From: Branchipolynoe longqiensis
Lineage: Eukaryota; Annelida; Polychaeta; Phyllodocida; Polynoidae
Assembly (NCBI GenBank): GCA_030323885.1
Contig: CM059192.1
Location: 2,287,934 to 2,351,933 of the forward strand
Direction: 5' to 3'
DNA: 64,000 nt
In this document: piece by piece, positions 53,443-63,936 of the stretch
Layout of the letters: each line of letters begins with the position of its first letter
Position numbering within the stretch: position 1 is the stretch's first letter
The notes under the pieces: model-generated
Seen by the model: the letters and a program-made list of their open reading frames with translations, nothing else
What the model was told of the DNA's origin: nothing
Databases searched by the model: none
Program-made: the position numbers and the translations under genes

Positions 53443-53832
53443 TGTGATGGGGCCCTCTGTTGGCCGCCAGGAATTTGACCCTCACGCGGTAGACTCCCCA
53501 AGCAAGCAAGAGAACGAGTACACCTGGTTCACAGTCATCTTTATTCCCTGCTCACTGTGGTGTCCATGATCAAGTGACCCGTCTATGCCCTGCCAGGTTC
53601 CACGTCAAATTCCGGGGGAGGTTACGCTAGCCGCACGCAGTAGGTGGCAGCCCTGTCGCGGTGCTGCCTGGCGGCGACTGTACCGCCACCTATCACTATA
53701 AACTGTTATGGTGACGGAGCAGTCCTTGCTGCCACCGTATGGTAGTGGAGCTCATGTCTGGACTACTACACTGCCCCCCCCCCAGCCCAGATTCTCACTG
53801 GTCGCAGAATGCCAACAGAGGGCCCCATCACA
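53443..53832. mobile_element. Inverted-end element TGTGATGGGGCCCTCTGTTG
   Basis: A perfect 22-base inverted terminus begins TGTGATGGGGCCCTCTGTTG at the left and ends with its inverse at 53832. The 390-base interior is unique in the window and non-coding. It lies 9 bases beyond the previous foldback. Confidence 0.75.
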
Positions 53833-54135
53833 ATCGTATATGTTTGTAGAATAATGTATGGAAATTGTGAATTAAAAAACGTCTAAAAATGTCTAAATAT
53901 TTGGTTTGTACATGGTGATGGGGACATGGAATGTGCCCCTTTTTGTGTGCAGCACACTCATTCTGAATATTAAAAGTGTGTGTCGGGGGGGGGGGGGTGA
54001 GTCTATGATGTATAGTGTACACTATGGGTAATCAATATTGTGCGGAAATGAGTCTCTTGTAAAGTTGTACTACCCATTAAAGTAGCAAGTGCCTTTTAAA
54101 TCCACTTTTCAAACTATTGAAGCTCGCCAAAAACC

Positions 54136-54484
54136 TTAAAGTCGCATAGGCCGACTGTTTTGAGTTTCTACCATTTTCCTGAGATAAATATATTAAATTA
54201 ATTGTTACAGTCTACATTACTTTATTTGATGTAATGTTTACTTTAAATAGTTAATTCTTTTTACATATTTGAAGTACAAATATGTCAAATTAATTTTGGC
54301 ATGCTTGCCAAAAACCTTAGGCTTCAGCAGAAACATGTTCTATATAATTGACTCACTATTCCCTTCTATGTGGCAATAAATGTTTAATAAGTGCATCTTT
54401 ATCTAAGGTAGATATGTGGATTCAATTTTACATAATTGTTTTTGTTTTGGAAATTTGATGCTTCATCGGACTATGTAGGTTTAA
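54136..54484. mobile_element. TTAA-flanked MITE family P
   Basis: TTAAAGTCGCATAGGCCGAC at the left and CATCGGACTATGTAGGTTTAA at the right (core shown by its first 20 bases). Internal TTTTGGCATGCTTGCCAAAA palindrome is present. Confidence 0.8.
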
Positions 54485-54900
54485 GTACAAAGCTGAAGTA
54501 TAAGAATTGGAGTCAATTTTCAGATTTTATTTTTTGATAAATTTATGCTAATTAGGTAGCCAAAATGGGCACCGAACCTTCGTCTTTACAGAACTGCAGG
54601 ATATCTCAGCTGTTCCAGACAGCAGTCATGAATGTTACCTAGATTTACATGATATTTATATCAATGTCCTCAGGGGAACAGATTCTTTCTGGATGACTTC
54701 AATTGTTTTTCTCACACAATTTTAATTTTCTTAACATTTTTGGATACAAATGATATATTCATATCATAAAATGAACACATAATAGAACAATTATTGACAA
54801 TTCCTGCCATCAGTCGTTAGCTAACTTATCTTCAACAATAAAGGAGTTATGCTGTTTAAAGAATGGCTTTGAAAAATATATGATTTTAAAAGGCACTTGC
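54485..54900. other. Polycystin intron, no feature
   Basis: AT-rich sequence between two MITE copies. AAGTGCCTTTTAAATCC near 54090 and AAAAGGCACTTGCTACC near 54888 are inverse, so the two MITEs lie within a larger inverted pair. Confidence 0.4.
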
Positions 54901-54902
54901 TA

Positions 54903-55256
54903 CCTTCAAGCTGCATAGTCCGATAAAAGCATCAAATTTGTAAAACCAATATAATTGTCTAGATTTGATTCTACATATCCTAATTAGATACTGATGCACT
55001 TATTAAGCATTTCTTGCTGCATAGAAGGGAACACTGCGTCAATTTAATAGAACCTGTTCCTGCTGAAGCCGATGGTGTCAATCAAGGTTTTGACACGGTT
55101 GCCCAAATTAATTGTGAATGTTTTCACTTCAAATATCTCCAAAGTTCGCCTTTTAAAATTAAAGTTGCTTCAAACTAAAAGTAAGGTAGATAATATTTAT
55201 CAACCTAATATATTTATCTCAAAACCATCAAAACTGAAGCCTTTGGACCGACATAC
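54903..55256. mobile_element. MITE family P, degenerate right end
   Basis: AAGCTGCATAGTCCGATAAA start, ATAGAAGGGAACACTGCGTC and TATTTATCTCAAAACCATCA landmarks. The right terminus is decayed. Confidence 0.75.
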
Positions 55257-55261
55257 ATATA

Positions 55262-55844
55262 TTCAAAGATATATAAACATAACTACATCATTAGTGTAGT
55301 GTATGATAGATGTAGACAACTCGAGTGCTGCTGTATGACTGGCTTTATTCGTCAAACCTTGGTCACGCGCCAACTCCCCCACGTGACCCGCACCTGACCT
55401 CCCGGTGGGTCAGTCCACATATCTCGCATACCTTATATCTTCCCCCCCAAACAGAACCAGATGTATGTATACATGTGTTCTTTCGCTGATATAGACCATG
55501 ACTGTTCTGGCTCGGGGATTCTTAAATCCTAACAAAACTGAGTTTTTCACACATTGTTCAATGTTTTCTTCACCTTCCAGAAGCTAACCTACAGTGAATC
55601 CCCGTCTTAACGTGCCCAGATGTAACGTAAATTCGGATATAAGGCGATGATTCATCGTACCCGCAATTCTTCAATTTGAAGTTAATTCAGTCAATTGAAC
55701 CCCAATTTAGCGTGACCCCGATTTTGTTCGTGATCCAATTAAATGGACTTGAACGATCACATTTTAACGGGGTCATAAACTAAAACTAAAACTATAAAAG
55801 AAAGTGGGTGAAGATGTGCAGCTGGCACAGTGCCGTGATCTCAC
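55262..55844. other. Polycystin intron; possible small foldback at about 55592-55780
   Basis: GAATCCCCGTCTTAACGTG and CACATTTTAACGGGGTC are roughly inverse and could bound a small element. The rest is unassigned. Confidence 0.35.
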
Positions 55845-55983
55845 CCTGGAGGTCTTTTTGCGATTTGTTCATCAGGGCAGAGTTGTCAGAGGTCGGGCCG
55901 TTCATTTGGTCGAAGTCCCCCTCCTCATCGTCCAGGTCAGGCTTGCGCAGGATGCAGGATATGAACGCAGCCAGCAGCAGGAC
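55845..55983 (-). CDS. Polycystin-1-family protein, exon: end of TM5 and acidic linker
   Basis: A CTTCCCCCAG acceptor and GTGAGATC donor bound 46 codons plus one base: VLLLAAFISCILRKPDLDDE, then EGDFDQMNGPTSDNSALMNK and SQKDLQ. It continues the membrane span begun in the previous exon (VVQPFK|VLLLAAFI), ending in the L-RKP boundary and an acidic cytoplasmic loop. Phase 0 in, phase 1 out. Confidence 0.9.
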
Positions 55984-56164
55984 CTGGGGGAAGACAGTCG
56001 GGGGCTTACTGGGGTTTTACATCCTAGCAACGGTCAAAGGCAGAGAGTCGATACAGCATCTGGAGGTGTTTACACACAGTTTGCAGAGTACGAACAAAGG
56101 GTCTACAAAACATCTAAATGTGCTTCCTAAATGCTTACTAATTATTTACTAAATGTTTACTGTG

Positions 56165-57862
56165 GGAATACAACTTGTCTACAGAGTGCTTAGTGAGTGC
56201 CTACAGAGTGCTTACAGAATGCTAACAGAGTGCTTACAGAGTGCCTACAGAGTGCTTACAGGGTGATTACATAGTGCGTACAGAGTGCGTACAGAGTGTT
56301 AACAGAGTGCTTAAAGGGGCTTACAGAGTGTTAACAGAGTGTTTACAGGGTGCATACAGAGTGTTAACAGAGTGCTTACAGGGTGCTTACAGAGTGTTAA
56401 CAGAGTGCTTACAGGGTGTTAACAGAGTGCTTACAGGGTGCTTACAGAGTGTTAACAGAGTGCTTACAGGGTGCTTACAGAGTGTTAACAGAGTGCTTAC
56501 ATGGCGCTTACAGAGTGTTAACAGAGGGCTTACAGAGTGTTAACAGAGTGCTTACAGAGTGTTAACAGAGTCCTTACAGGGTGCTTAGAGAGTGTTGATA
56601 GAGTCCTTACAGGGTGCTTACAGAGTGCCTACAGAGTGTTTACAGAGTGTTTACGGAATGCTTGCAGAGTGTTTACAGGGTGCTTACAGAGTGCTTACAG
56701 AGTGCTTACAGAGTGCTTACAGAGTGTTAACAGAGTGCTTACAGGGTGCTTACAGAGTGTTAACAGAGTGTTTACAGGGTGCTTACAGAGTGTTAACAGG
56801 GTGCTTACAGAGTGTTAACAGAGTGCTTACAGAGTGTTAACAGAGTCCTTACAGGGTGCTTACAGAGTGTTAATAGAGTCCTTACAGGGTGCTTACAGAG
56901 TGCATACAGAGTGTTTACAGAGTAAAAACATAGTGCCTACAGAGTGTTTACAGAGTTTTTACAGAGTGTTTACTGAATGCTTACAGAGTGTTTACAGAGT
57001 GCTTACAGAGTGTCTACAGAGTGTCTACAGAGTGTTTACTGAGTGCTAACTGAGTGTTTACAGAGGGCTTACAGAGTGTTTACAGAGTGATAACAGAGTG
57101 TCTAGAGAGTGATTACTGAGCGCTTACAGAGTGTTAACAGAGTGCTTAAAGTGGCTTAGAGTGTTAACAGAGTGTTTACAGAGTGCTTACAGGGTGCTTA
57201 CAGAGTGTTAACAGAGTGTTAACAGAGTGTTAACAGAGTGCTTACAGGGTGCTTACAGGGTGTTAACAGAGTGCTTACAGGGTGCTTACAGAGTGTTAAC
57301 ATAGTGCTTACAGAGTGTTAACAGAGTGTGCTTACAGAGTGCCTACAGAGTGTTTACAGAGTAAAAACATAGTGCCCACAGAGTGTTTACAGAGTGTTTA
57401 CTGAATGCTTACATAGTGTTTACAGAGTGCTTACAAAGTGTTTACAGAGTGTCTACATAGTGTCTACAGAGTGTTTACTGAGTGCTAACTGAGTGCTTAC
57501 AGAGTGTTTACAGAGTGATAACAGAGTGTCTACAGAGTGATTACTGAGTGCTTACAGAGTGCTTGCAGAGTGCTTACAGAGTGCTTGCAGAGTTTATACA
57601 TTGTTTACAGATTGTGTTTACAGAGTGCTCACATATTGTATACAGAGTGTTACAGGTCTTGCAGAGTGTTTACAGGTTGCTTACAGAGTGCTTACAGGGT
57701 GAAAAAAGAATGCTAACAGAGTGCTTTCATAATGCTAACAGAGTAGGTACTTACAGAATGCTAACAGAGTGTTTACAGGGTGCTTACAGAGTGCAAACAG
57801 AGTGATTACAGAGTGATTACTGGATGCTTATAGAGTGCTTACAGAGTTCCCAAAGAGTGCCT
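56165..57862. repeat. 11-bp minisatellite (ACAGAGTGCTT) at a splice donor
   Basis: About 150 imperfect copies of ACAGAGTGCTT and variants (ACAGAGTGTTA, ACAGGGTGCTT, ACAGAGTGTTT) with higher-order blocks of 33-34 and larger. On the minus strand the array starts immediately after the donor of exon 57865-58004, whose intron begins GTAGGCACTC. Each unit there reads GTAAGCACTCT, a near copy of that donor. Confidence 0.95.
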
Positions 57863-57864
57863 AC

Positions 57865-58004
57865 CTTGAAGGGTTGCACGACGGCGACGGATTGGAAGAA
57901 GGAGAGTAGGAAGGTGGAGAGCCACTCGAGTGACTTCTCGCGGCCCCACTCCATAGAGTACAGCACTGTGAAGAAGCCGCTACCCAGGATGCTGCCCAGC
58001 ACCA
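57865..58004 (-). CDS. Polycystin-1-family protein, exon: TM4-TM5
   Basis: A TTCCCACAG acceptor and GTAGGCAC donor bound 46 codons plus two bases: VLGSILGSGFFTVLYSMEWG, REKSLEWLSTFLLSFFQSVA and VVQPFK. The FFTVLYS...W-x-x-S-x-x-x-SFFQS-x-x-x-QP-x-K pattern is highly conserved in polycystin-1 proteins. The acceptor region is part of a tandem repeat (58005-58275). Confidence 0.93.
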
Positions 58005-58275
58005 CTGTGGGAACAGGTGGCAAGATCAAGGTCAGGGTCACGATCAAGGACAGTCACAACCAGCAAAGGGACAAGCGGTCAGGTCGAGGTTAATAACATC
58101 AGTCAGCAGCAGTGTGGGAACAAGCAGCCAGATCAAGGTCAAGGTCACAGACAGAACCACTGCAGGGACAAATGGCCAGGCCAAGGTCAAGGTCACATAC
58201 ATAACCACTACAGGTCCTGTTCATGGTCATTGTCATGGTCATGGTCAGTCATGTTGGGAACAAGCGGCCAGGCCA
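58005..58275. repeat. Tandem repeat carrying copies of an exon acceptor region
   Basis: Units of about 55-75 bases share GTGGGAACAAGCAGCCAGAT and AAGGTCAAGGTCACA with ACCACTG/CAGCAGTG at the start. The first unit (CACTGTGGGAACAGGTGGCA) is the acceptor of exon 57865-58004. Later units at 58102, 58155 and 58251 repeat that acceptor-proximal sequence. Confidence 0.7.
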
Positions 58276-58615
58276 ATGTCAAAGTTACAGACACAAGCAC
58301 TGTTTGAAGATATTTCCACTGGACCACCTAACCGCATTCCCCCTAACACACAATATAATGGAGGTAAATTTCTCCCGCCCTAACACCCCAAACAATAAAA
58401 TGAGCAAATAGTACATTTCAGTAAATCCCCCTCTCCTCACCCCAAACAATAAAAGGACTAAATCCTACATAATAAGTACAATTTCCAACCAGCAGACGAC
58501 ATTTGTTCAAAGCAGATGACAATAGATACCGCCAGTTAAGCTAGTGACGTCTATCGGCAGAATCTGGAACCACTCTATTCGGGGGGGGACTATTGGCAAA
58601 TGAGCGCCTACTCAC
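58276..58615. other. Polycystin intron, no feature
   Basis: A CCCCAAACAATAAAATGA-like stretch occurs twice (58387, 58441). Nothing else recognised. Confidence 0.35.
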
Positions 58616-58847
58616 AGAACCAGGCGATGTAAATGCACCAGTGCGGCAGGGACATGTTCTTCTTCTTCTTCTTGTTCAGTGGCTTCTCGTCCTCGACGTC
58701 TTCCTCGTACTTGGACTTGTTGTTCGAGCAGCTGAAGAAGTTCTTCAGGGAATCTTTGCACTTCTGGCTGCGCGTTCTCTCCACGGTCCAATAGGAGGAT
58801 CCCGGATTGAATGTCCGCCATTTGAACTTCTGGGTTTTCTTTGACAT
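58616..58847 (-). CDS. Polycystin-1-family protein, exon: cytoplasmic loop and TM3
   Basis: A TTTGTTCAG acceptor and GTGAGTAG donor bound 77 codons plus one base. A hydrophilic loop (MSKKTQKFKWRTFNPGSSYW, YEEDVEDEKPLNKKKKKN) leads into MSLPHWCIYIAWF, the start of a membrane span completed in the next exon (F|LVLGSILG). PHWCxYxAW is a conserved polycystin-1 motif. The first codon is an internal ATG, not the protein start. Confidence 0.93.
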
Positions 58848-58866
58848 CTGAACAAAAGTTATATAT

Positions 58867-59423
58867 TTAAAGTTGCATGGTCCGATGGTTTTATGTTTCT
58901 GTTATTTTTTTTTATATAAATATATTAAATTGATTGTTATTATCTACCTTACTTTAGCTTAAAGTAATGTTGAAAAGGGGTCTTTTATATGCACTTTCCC
59001 ACAGACAGGAAACCACATACCACCGCCTTTGATGCACCAGTTGTGGACCACTGGTTAGAACGGAAAATAGCGCAAACTTCAAATGGCTCCACTAGGCAGG
59101 ATTGATAGGATGACGGACACCTTTACAGGTGGACACTCTACCGCCTGAGCTACGTCCCGCTCCAAAAGTAACGTGGCTAACGTGGCTAACTTTTGAGATA
59201 TTTGAATCGCAAACATGTCAAATTAGTTTTGGCAAGCATGCCTAAACTCTGACACCATAGGCGTTAGCAGTAAATGGTTCTATTAAATTTACCTCAGTGT
59301 TCCCTTCTAGTGGCACCAAATGTTTAATAAGTGCATCAGTATTTAAGTTAGATATGTAGAATCAAATCTAAATAATTATTTTGGTTTTGAAAATTTAATG
59401 CTTCATTGGACTATGCAACTTAA
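58867..59423. mobile_element. TTAA-flanked MITE family P with nested S2 SINE
   Basis: TTAAAGTTGCATGGTCCGAT at the left and ATTGGACTATGCAACTTAA at the right. The reverse S2 SINE at 58977-59163 (TCTTTTATATGCACTTTCCC to GAGCTACGTCCCGCTCC) interrupts it. Confidence 0.85.
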
Positions 59424-59524
59424 AATAGATCACAAGATGTGTCATAGCGGAGCCGGGCGTAGACTAACTATGTCGCTGCTGTCCAGTAATGGACTGATCC
59501 TGACAGGGTGGGCTGCGTCTAGTT

Positions 59525-59812
59525 ATTACTTCCGTACCCATGTGAACATCTGGAATTCAAGGCTATTTCACGTCTTTTTAAGGGTGTATTTGATAGGAAT
59601 TCTAGACTATTTTCATTCGGATTTCAGGAAAAAACAACAATGGCGAATGGCGATTTCAGACTAATTTAGATCAGTGCGGATAGTTTAATGGAATTCAAGG
59701 CTTTTCAAGACTAATGATCCAAAATAGGTTAAATTAGAGGCTTTTCAAGGCCTTGGAATGGGGCAAATGAAGTTAGACTTTTCTAGACTTTGCACGCCCC
59801 GTACGGACCATG
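59525..59812. mobile_element. Inverted-end element with TCCGTAC termini, copy 2
   Basis: CTTCCGTACCCATGTGAA at the left and GCCCCGTACGGACC at the right. The body matches 38825-39112. Confidence 0.65.
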
Positions 59813-59829
59813 TACATAGTTCAAATGTT

Positions 59830-60190
59830 TATAAATCAAAGCCCGCTATGTTTGCAGTGAAGAATTGATTAAATCATGCAGATTAATAGACATTAAAAGT
59901 CCAATTAAGAGCATTCAATGGCCACCATCTTGTTACAGCACATATGAAGAGTTCAGGCCCAAAACCCCGCAGATGCCATTGGGGGCTAAAATGAAACCAT
60001 GGCTACCAGCTTTGAGTTGAAGCTGCCATTATGCCGATAATCAAATCCATTTTTTTCACCGAAACCAACACATCCCTTATCAAATGCATTACCCAATATT
60101 AAATTGATAGACTTCACCTGTAAAGCACGACAACAAATTCTATTTTAACGAGAACAACGAAATAGGATTTGTCCGTTTTTGCGCCTGGAC
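59830..60190. other. Polycystin intron, repeat scrap
   Basis: CATTCAATGGCCACCATCTT at about 59916 recurs in the 31390 element. Otherwise unassigned. Confidence 0.35.
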
Positions 60191-60194
60191 TATA

Positions 60195-60363
60195 TATACC
60201 GTATTCTCGCGGGTTAACATCCATGTGGGGATTAATCCCACCCACCCGCCAGTTGGCCAATATTTTGTAAACGCCCACCCCTTAAACGCCCATGTGTGGA
60301 TAAACGCCCATCCACCACTTCAGTGATTTGCCAATTTAAACACCCACAGCGTTAACGGTATAT
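60195..60363. mobile_element. Small element with TACCGTAT ends
   Basis: TATACCGTATTCTCGCGGGT at the left and GTTAACGGTATA at the right. The interior repeats AAACGCCCA three times. It ends 25 bases from the donor of the next exon. Confidence 0.5.
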
Positions 60364-60387
60364 ATATTTAAGACGCGCTGTGCTTAC

Positions 60388-60567
60388 GACTTGGTTGACT
60401 TGCTGGACTGTATTCTTCTTGCCCCGAGTCTTGCGGAATATGATCACCATAACCATGCTGGGCGGGAAGACGATCAAGGTCGTCACTATGGAGATGAAGA
60501 CCTGCTGGAGCGTGAAGGTCAGGGGCCCAATCTTCAGGACGGAGGGGTTTTCCACTTTCTCGTCAGA
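60388..60567 (-). CDS. Polycystin-1-family protein, exon: extracellular loop and TM2
   Basis: A GTTGGCAG acceptor and GTAAGCAC donor bound 60 codons, phase 0 both sides: SDEKVENPSVLKIGPLTFTL, QQVFISIVTTLIVFPPSMVM and VIIFRKTRGKKNTVQQVNQV. IGP-x-x-x-T-x-x-Q-x-x-I and IVFPP-x-x-x-x-x-x-FRK are polycystin-1 hallmarks. Confidence 0.93.
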
Positions 60568-60649
60568 CTGCCAACAGATTCACACATTGAATAACTCACA
60601 GATTAACTTACAGATCCTCTTCTGGCTGATCCAGGCCCTATGGGACCGC

Positions 60650-61682
60650 TAATGACAGCTTGTTATGGTCAAAGATATATATAATTGGACACATATGGAG
60701 CTGGACGCAGCCCTGAAGTTATAAAATTGTGGGTGTCCTCTCCAATTTCTATCTAGCTTTCTCTCAAATGCCTCTACCATTGGTGCTTTAACTAACTATT
60801 ACGAGAGGTATAAAGTACTCATGCAAATATTATTATTATTATGTAATTCTCCTGTCTTCTTATTGTTCTTATTCCGATATTGCCCCTGTAACCTTCCTTT
60901 TGAGATGTTCCTTTCCTCTATCGGTTACAGGAGGTTGGGGTGCAGCCTGGAGAGCGGGAGGACTGCTTCCAAGCAGCTCCCCTAATTCCCCTCCTTACCT
61001 CCAGGCGGCGCCTCACCCCCCTACTAACGGCCCATTTTGACTTCACTTTTCCTGTGGACATATATGTATACACACAGGGACATATCTGATTCTAGGTGAA
61101 AATCATAATTGCCAATTTGTTGTAACAATGTATTTTGCATGAGTATGAACTTTAATTTAAGGTAACATTGGTCGCTCGGCTGGAAGATCGTCCCTTGGGG
61201 AAGCCAGACAGTTAGTTACCTTACTACATGTTGACGATTACATGAAATTGAACTCAACGCAAGAAACAGAACTAAAGCCAGGTTTTAATCTTCTTAGCGT
61301 CTTTCCACCATAAGATTTACAGAACACACCTAAACATAACAAATATCTGTGCAGGACAAGGCTAGAAAGCCCCCACTAGGCTGCACTACAAGAGGGCATG
61401 TGATATGTCACGGCCCACCAGCAGGGGGCACCTAGTGGAAGGTAACCATGCCAAAAGTAGCCAGACAAGCACAACACACAGCTACGTATAAGCCTATGAT
61501 ATGTAAATAGGAGTAGGCTAGTCTAGTAATAAGAGTAGAACAAAATAAAATACATATATGCCAAGACAATTTTAAAAAACTAACATAGGCTACTAACCAT
61601 ACCAACCAATTATCTATCTGCTACTGAAATGCAGGCAATCAAATACCTTATCAGCAGCTACTGTGTGGTAAGATAACACCAA
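60650..61682. other. Polycystin intron; repeat piece at about 61076-61200
   Basis: GGGACATATCTGATTCTAGG and TGTAACAATGTATTTTGCAT recur at 63679-63790, so an interspersed repeat is present. No exon. Confidence 0.45.
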
Positions 61683-61775
61683 CACTACAACTGGCCAGCA
61701 TTGAAAACAAGCCTGGGTACCCGGGCTTATATGCTATGGACAGTATAAATACAGCCTCAATAAAAAAAAAATAAT
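61683..61775 (+). mobile_element. S3-like SINE tail
   Basis: CTGGCCAGCATTGAAAACAA and GGACAGTATAAATACAGCCT with an A-rich end match 44357-44457. Confidence 0.6.
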
Positions 61776-61897
61776 TAAAATATCAGACTAGATGAAGCAA
61801 TGTTGCGGTCAAGTTTAGTTTGATATCAATCCGCAATAGACAAAGTCGGCCTATATAATGACCCCATGACCCCAGACTGACAGACTAAAAGAATGGA

Positions 61898-62481
61898 TTA
61901 AAGTTGCATTTTCCGATGGTTTTAAGTTTCCGTCATATAATTAAATAAATACAGCGGTGTTCTCTGTGGCGGAGTGGTTAGAGTGTCTGACTTTCTTCTA
62001 GGTCAGACTCCTAATCTGAAGGTCGGTGGTTCGATTCCCCATGCCTCCACCTCTGCTAATTTGAATTTCCACCGCTGTGGATAACTTAGAGGGACATCAA
62101 AGGCCGGTTGCTGTCATACCATGTCTATGTGGTGTGGGAGGTTAAAAATCCCTTGGGTCGGTAAAAGTGTAGGCTCGGGCTTTCTATCAACAAACTGTTT
62201 AATGGTGAAAACAAGTCTATTCAGACTTATCCATGATAGGCAGTATAAATCTTCAAGACAGTAGGTTGATTGATACACTCTACCTGACTTTGGCATTTAG
62301 TCTGAAGCAACTTTGATTTTAAATGACCAACTTCGGGGATATTCAAAGTGTAAAAGTGCCAAATTATTGTTGACATGCTTGTAATAAAAACTCCGACCAT
62401 ACAGGTATCAGCACTAACAGGTTCGATTCCATTCACTTAGTTCGCCCTTCTATATAACACCAAATAAAGGCGCTCTGGTAT
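61898..62481. mobile_element. MITE family P, right end lost, with nested S3 SINE
   Basis: TTAAAGTTGCATTTTCCGAT start. An S3 SINE (61955-62262, CTGTGGCGGAGTGGTTAGAG head, GTGGTTCGATTCCCC B-box) is inserted. The right end runs directly into the next copy. Confidence 0.75.
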
Positions 62482-62832
62482 TTAAAGGTGCATAGTCCGG
62501 TGAAATATCAAATTTTCAAACCACAGTAATATTTAGAATTGATTCTACATATCTAACTTAGATATTGAATCACTTATTAAGCATCTGTTGCCACCTAGAA
62601 GGGGAACATCGAGTCAATCTTTTAGAACATGTTACTGCTCAAGCCTATGGTGTCAGAGCTTTTGCATGCTTGCCAAAACTAATTTTATATCTTTGCACTT
62701 CAAATATCTCAAAACCTAGCCATTAAAATTTAAAGTTACTTCAAACTAAATTAAGGTAGATTATAACAATCAATTCAATATATTTATCTCAGAAAAAGGA
62801 CGGAAACTCAAAACCATCGGACTATGCAACCT
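62482..62832. mobile_element. TTAA-flanked MITE family P
   Basis: TTAAAGGTGCATAGTCCGGT at the left and CATCGGACTATGCAACCTT at the right. ACCTAGAAGGGGAACATCGA and TTGCATGCTTGCCAAAACTA landmarks. Confidence 0.8.
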
Positions 62833-62936
62833 TGACTTGGGTATTGGAGTTCAAATCTAGATAAGTGTTTTGCTTTGGGAAATGTTATGCTTTTATGGGA
62901 TTATGTAACTTTAAGCATCACACACGTGACCCTGAC

Positions 62937-63084
62937 CTTGAAGAACATGCAGTTGGTGATCATTGTCAGGAACAGAAGAGATACGCAGCAGGAGAGGCGT
63001 TGGACACGCGTGAAGGTGGAGCGCGTGGGGCGCGACATGATCGACACCCACATGTGGTCGTTAGTCAGCTTCTTCCGCACCGAC
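62937..63084 (-). CDS. Polycystin-1-family protein, exon: post-PLAT linker and TM1
   Basis: A TGTCGGCAG acceptor and GTCAGGGT donor bound one base plus 49 codons: SVRKKLTNDHMWVSIMSRPT, RSTFTRVQRLSCCVSLLFLT and MITNCMFFK. KKL-x-(N/D)-x-H-x-W-x-S...SRP-x-RS-x-FTRVQR followed by a Cys-rich hydrophobic span is diagnostic of polycystin-1 proteins, between the PLAT domain and the second membrane helix. Confidence 0.95.
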
Positions 63085-63102
63085 CTGCCGACACAGCAAT
63101 TG

Positions 63103-63600
63103 AGGTCATGTCGGGAACAAGCGGGAGGATGGAAATCTGGGGCATGTCGGGAACAGGTGCGAGGATGGGAATCGGGGTCATGTCGGGAACAAGAGGGAGA
63201 ATAGGAATTTGGGTCATGTTGGGAACAGGCAGGAGGATGTGAATCTGGGTCTTGTCGGGAACAGACATGAGAATAGGAAACGGGGTCATTTTGGGAACAG
63301 GCGGCATGATGGAAATTGGGGTCATGTCAGCAACAAGTGGCAGGATGGGAAACCGACTCATGTTGGCAACAGGTGGGAGAATGGTAATTGGGGTCATGTC
63401 GGGAACAAGACGGAGTGCAGGAATCTGGGTCTAGTTGGGAACAAGCGGGTCGACAGGAGTTGGGTTCATGTCGGGAACAAATGGGAGGACGGGAATAGAA
63501 GTCATGTTGGGAACAAGCAGGAGGACGGGAATCTGGGTTATGCCGGGAACAAGTGGCCGGATGGGAATCTGGATCATGTTTGCAACAAGTGGCAGCTGGG
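63103..63600. repeat. 36-bp minisatellite at an exon acceptor
   Basis: About 14 copies of a 36-base unit with GTCATGTCGGGAACAAGCGG and GAGGATGGGAATCTGGG, starting 19 bases from the acceptor of exon 62937-63084. It shares GGGAACAAGCGG with the repeat at 58005-58275. The period is a multiple of three, which creates long false frames on both strands. Confidence 0.92.
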
Positions 63601-63634
63601 AAAAATCATTAACAATGTAACATGGAAACCAAAT

Positions 63635-63800
63635 ATGTGGTACACAGTTTCTGAGAACGACCCATATATGCATAAAGGGACATATCTGATTCTAGGTAAA
63701 AAATCTCCATTGCCCATTTATTGTAACAATGTATTTTGCATAAGATTGAACTTTAATTTAACATAACATTGGTTGCTCGGCAGGATGATCACCCCTGTTT
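63635..63800. mobile_element. End of the TGGGTCGTTCTCAGAA element beside a dispersed repeat
   Basis: GGTACACAGTTTCTGAGAAC with GACCCATATATG matches the right end of the nested element at 5240-5269. It is followed by GGGACATATCTGATTCTAGG, the repeat also seen at 61076. Confidence 0.55.
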
Positions 63801-63936
63801 GTGGTTAAATAAAACTCAACTCAACTCAAAAATCGACAGTCGCGCTAGTTTGGATTTACACAGAGTGGCATGCGAAGGGGAACCAAGTCGCTGGAGCGGT
63901 TTGATTCACCTGGACTCGACGCCAGGGGGTGCTTAC

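Noticed and set aside
62865..63766. Met-Gly-Asn repeat frames of up to 185 codons on the plus strand
   Set aside because: They read through the 36-bp minisatellite and antisense to a polycystin exon.
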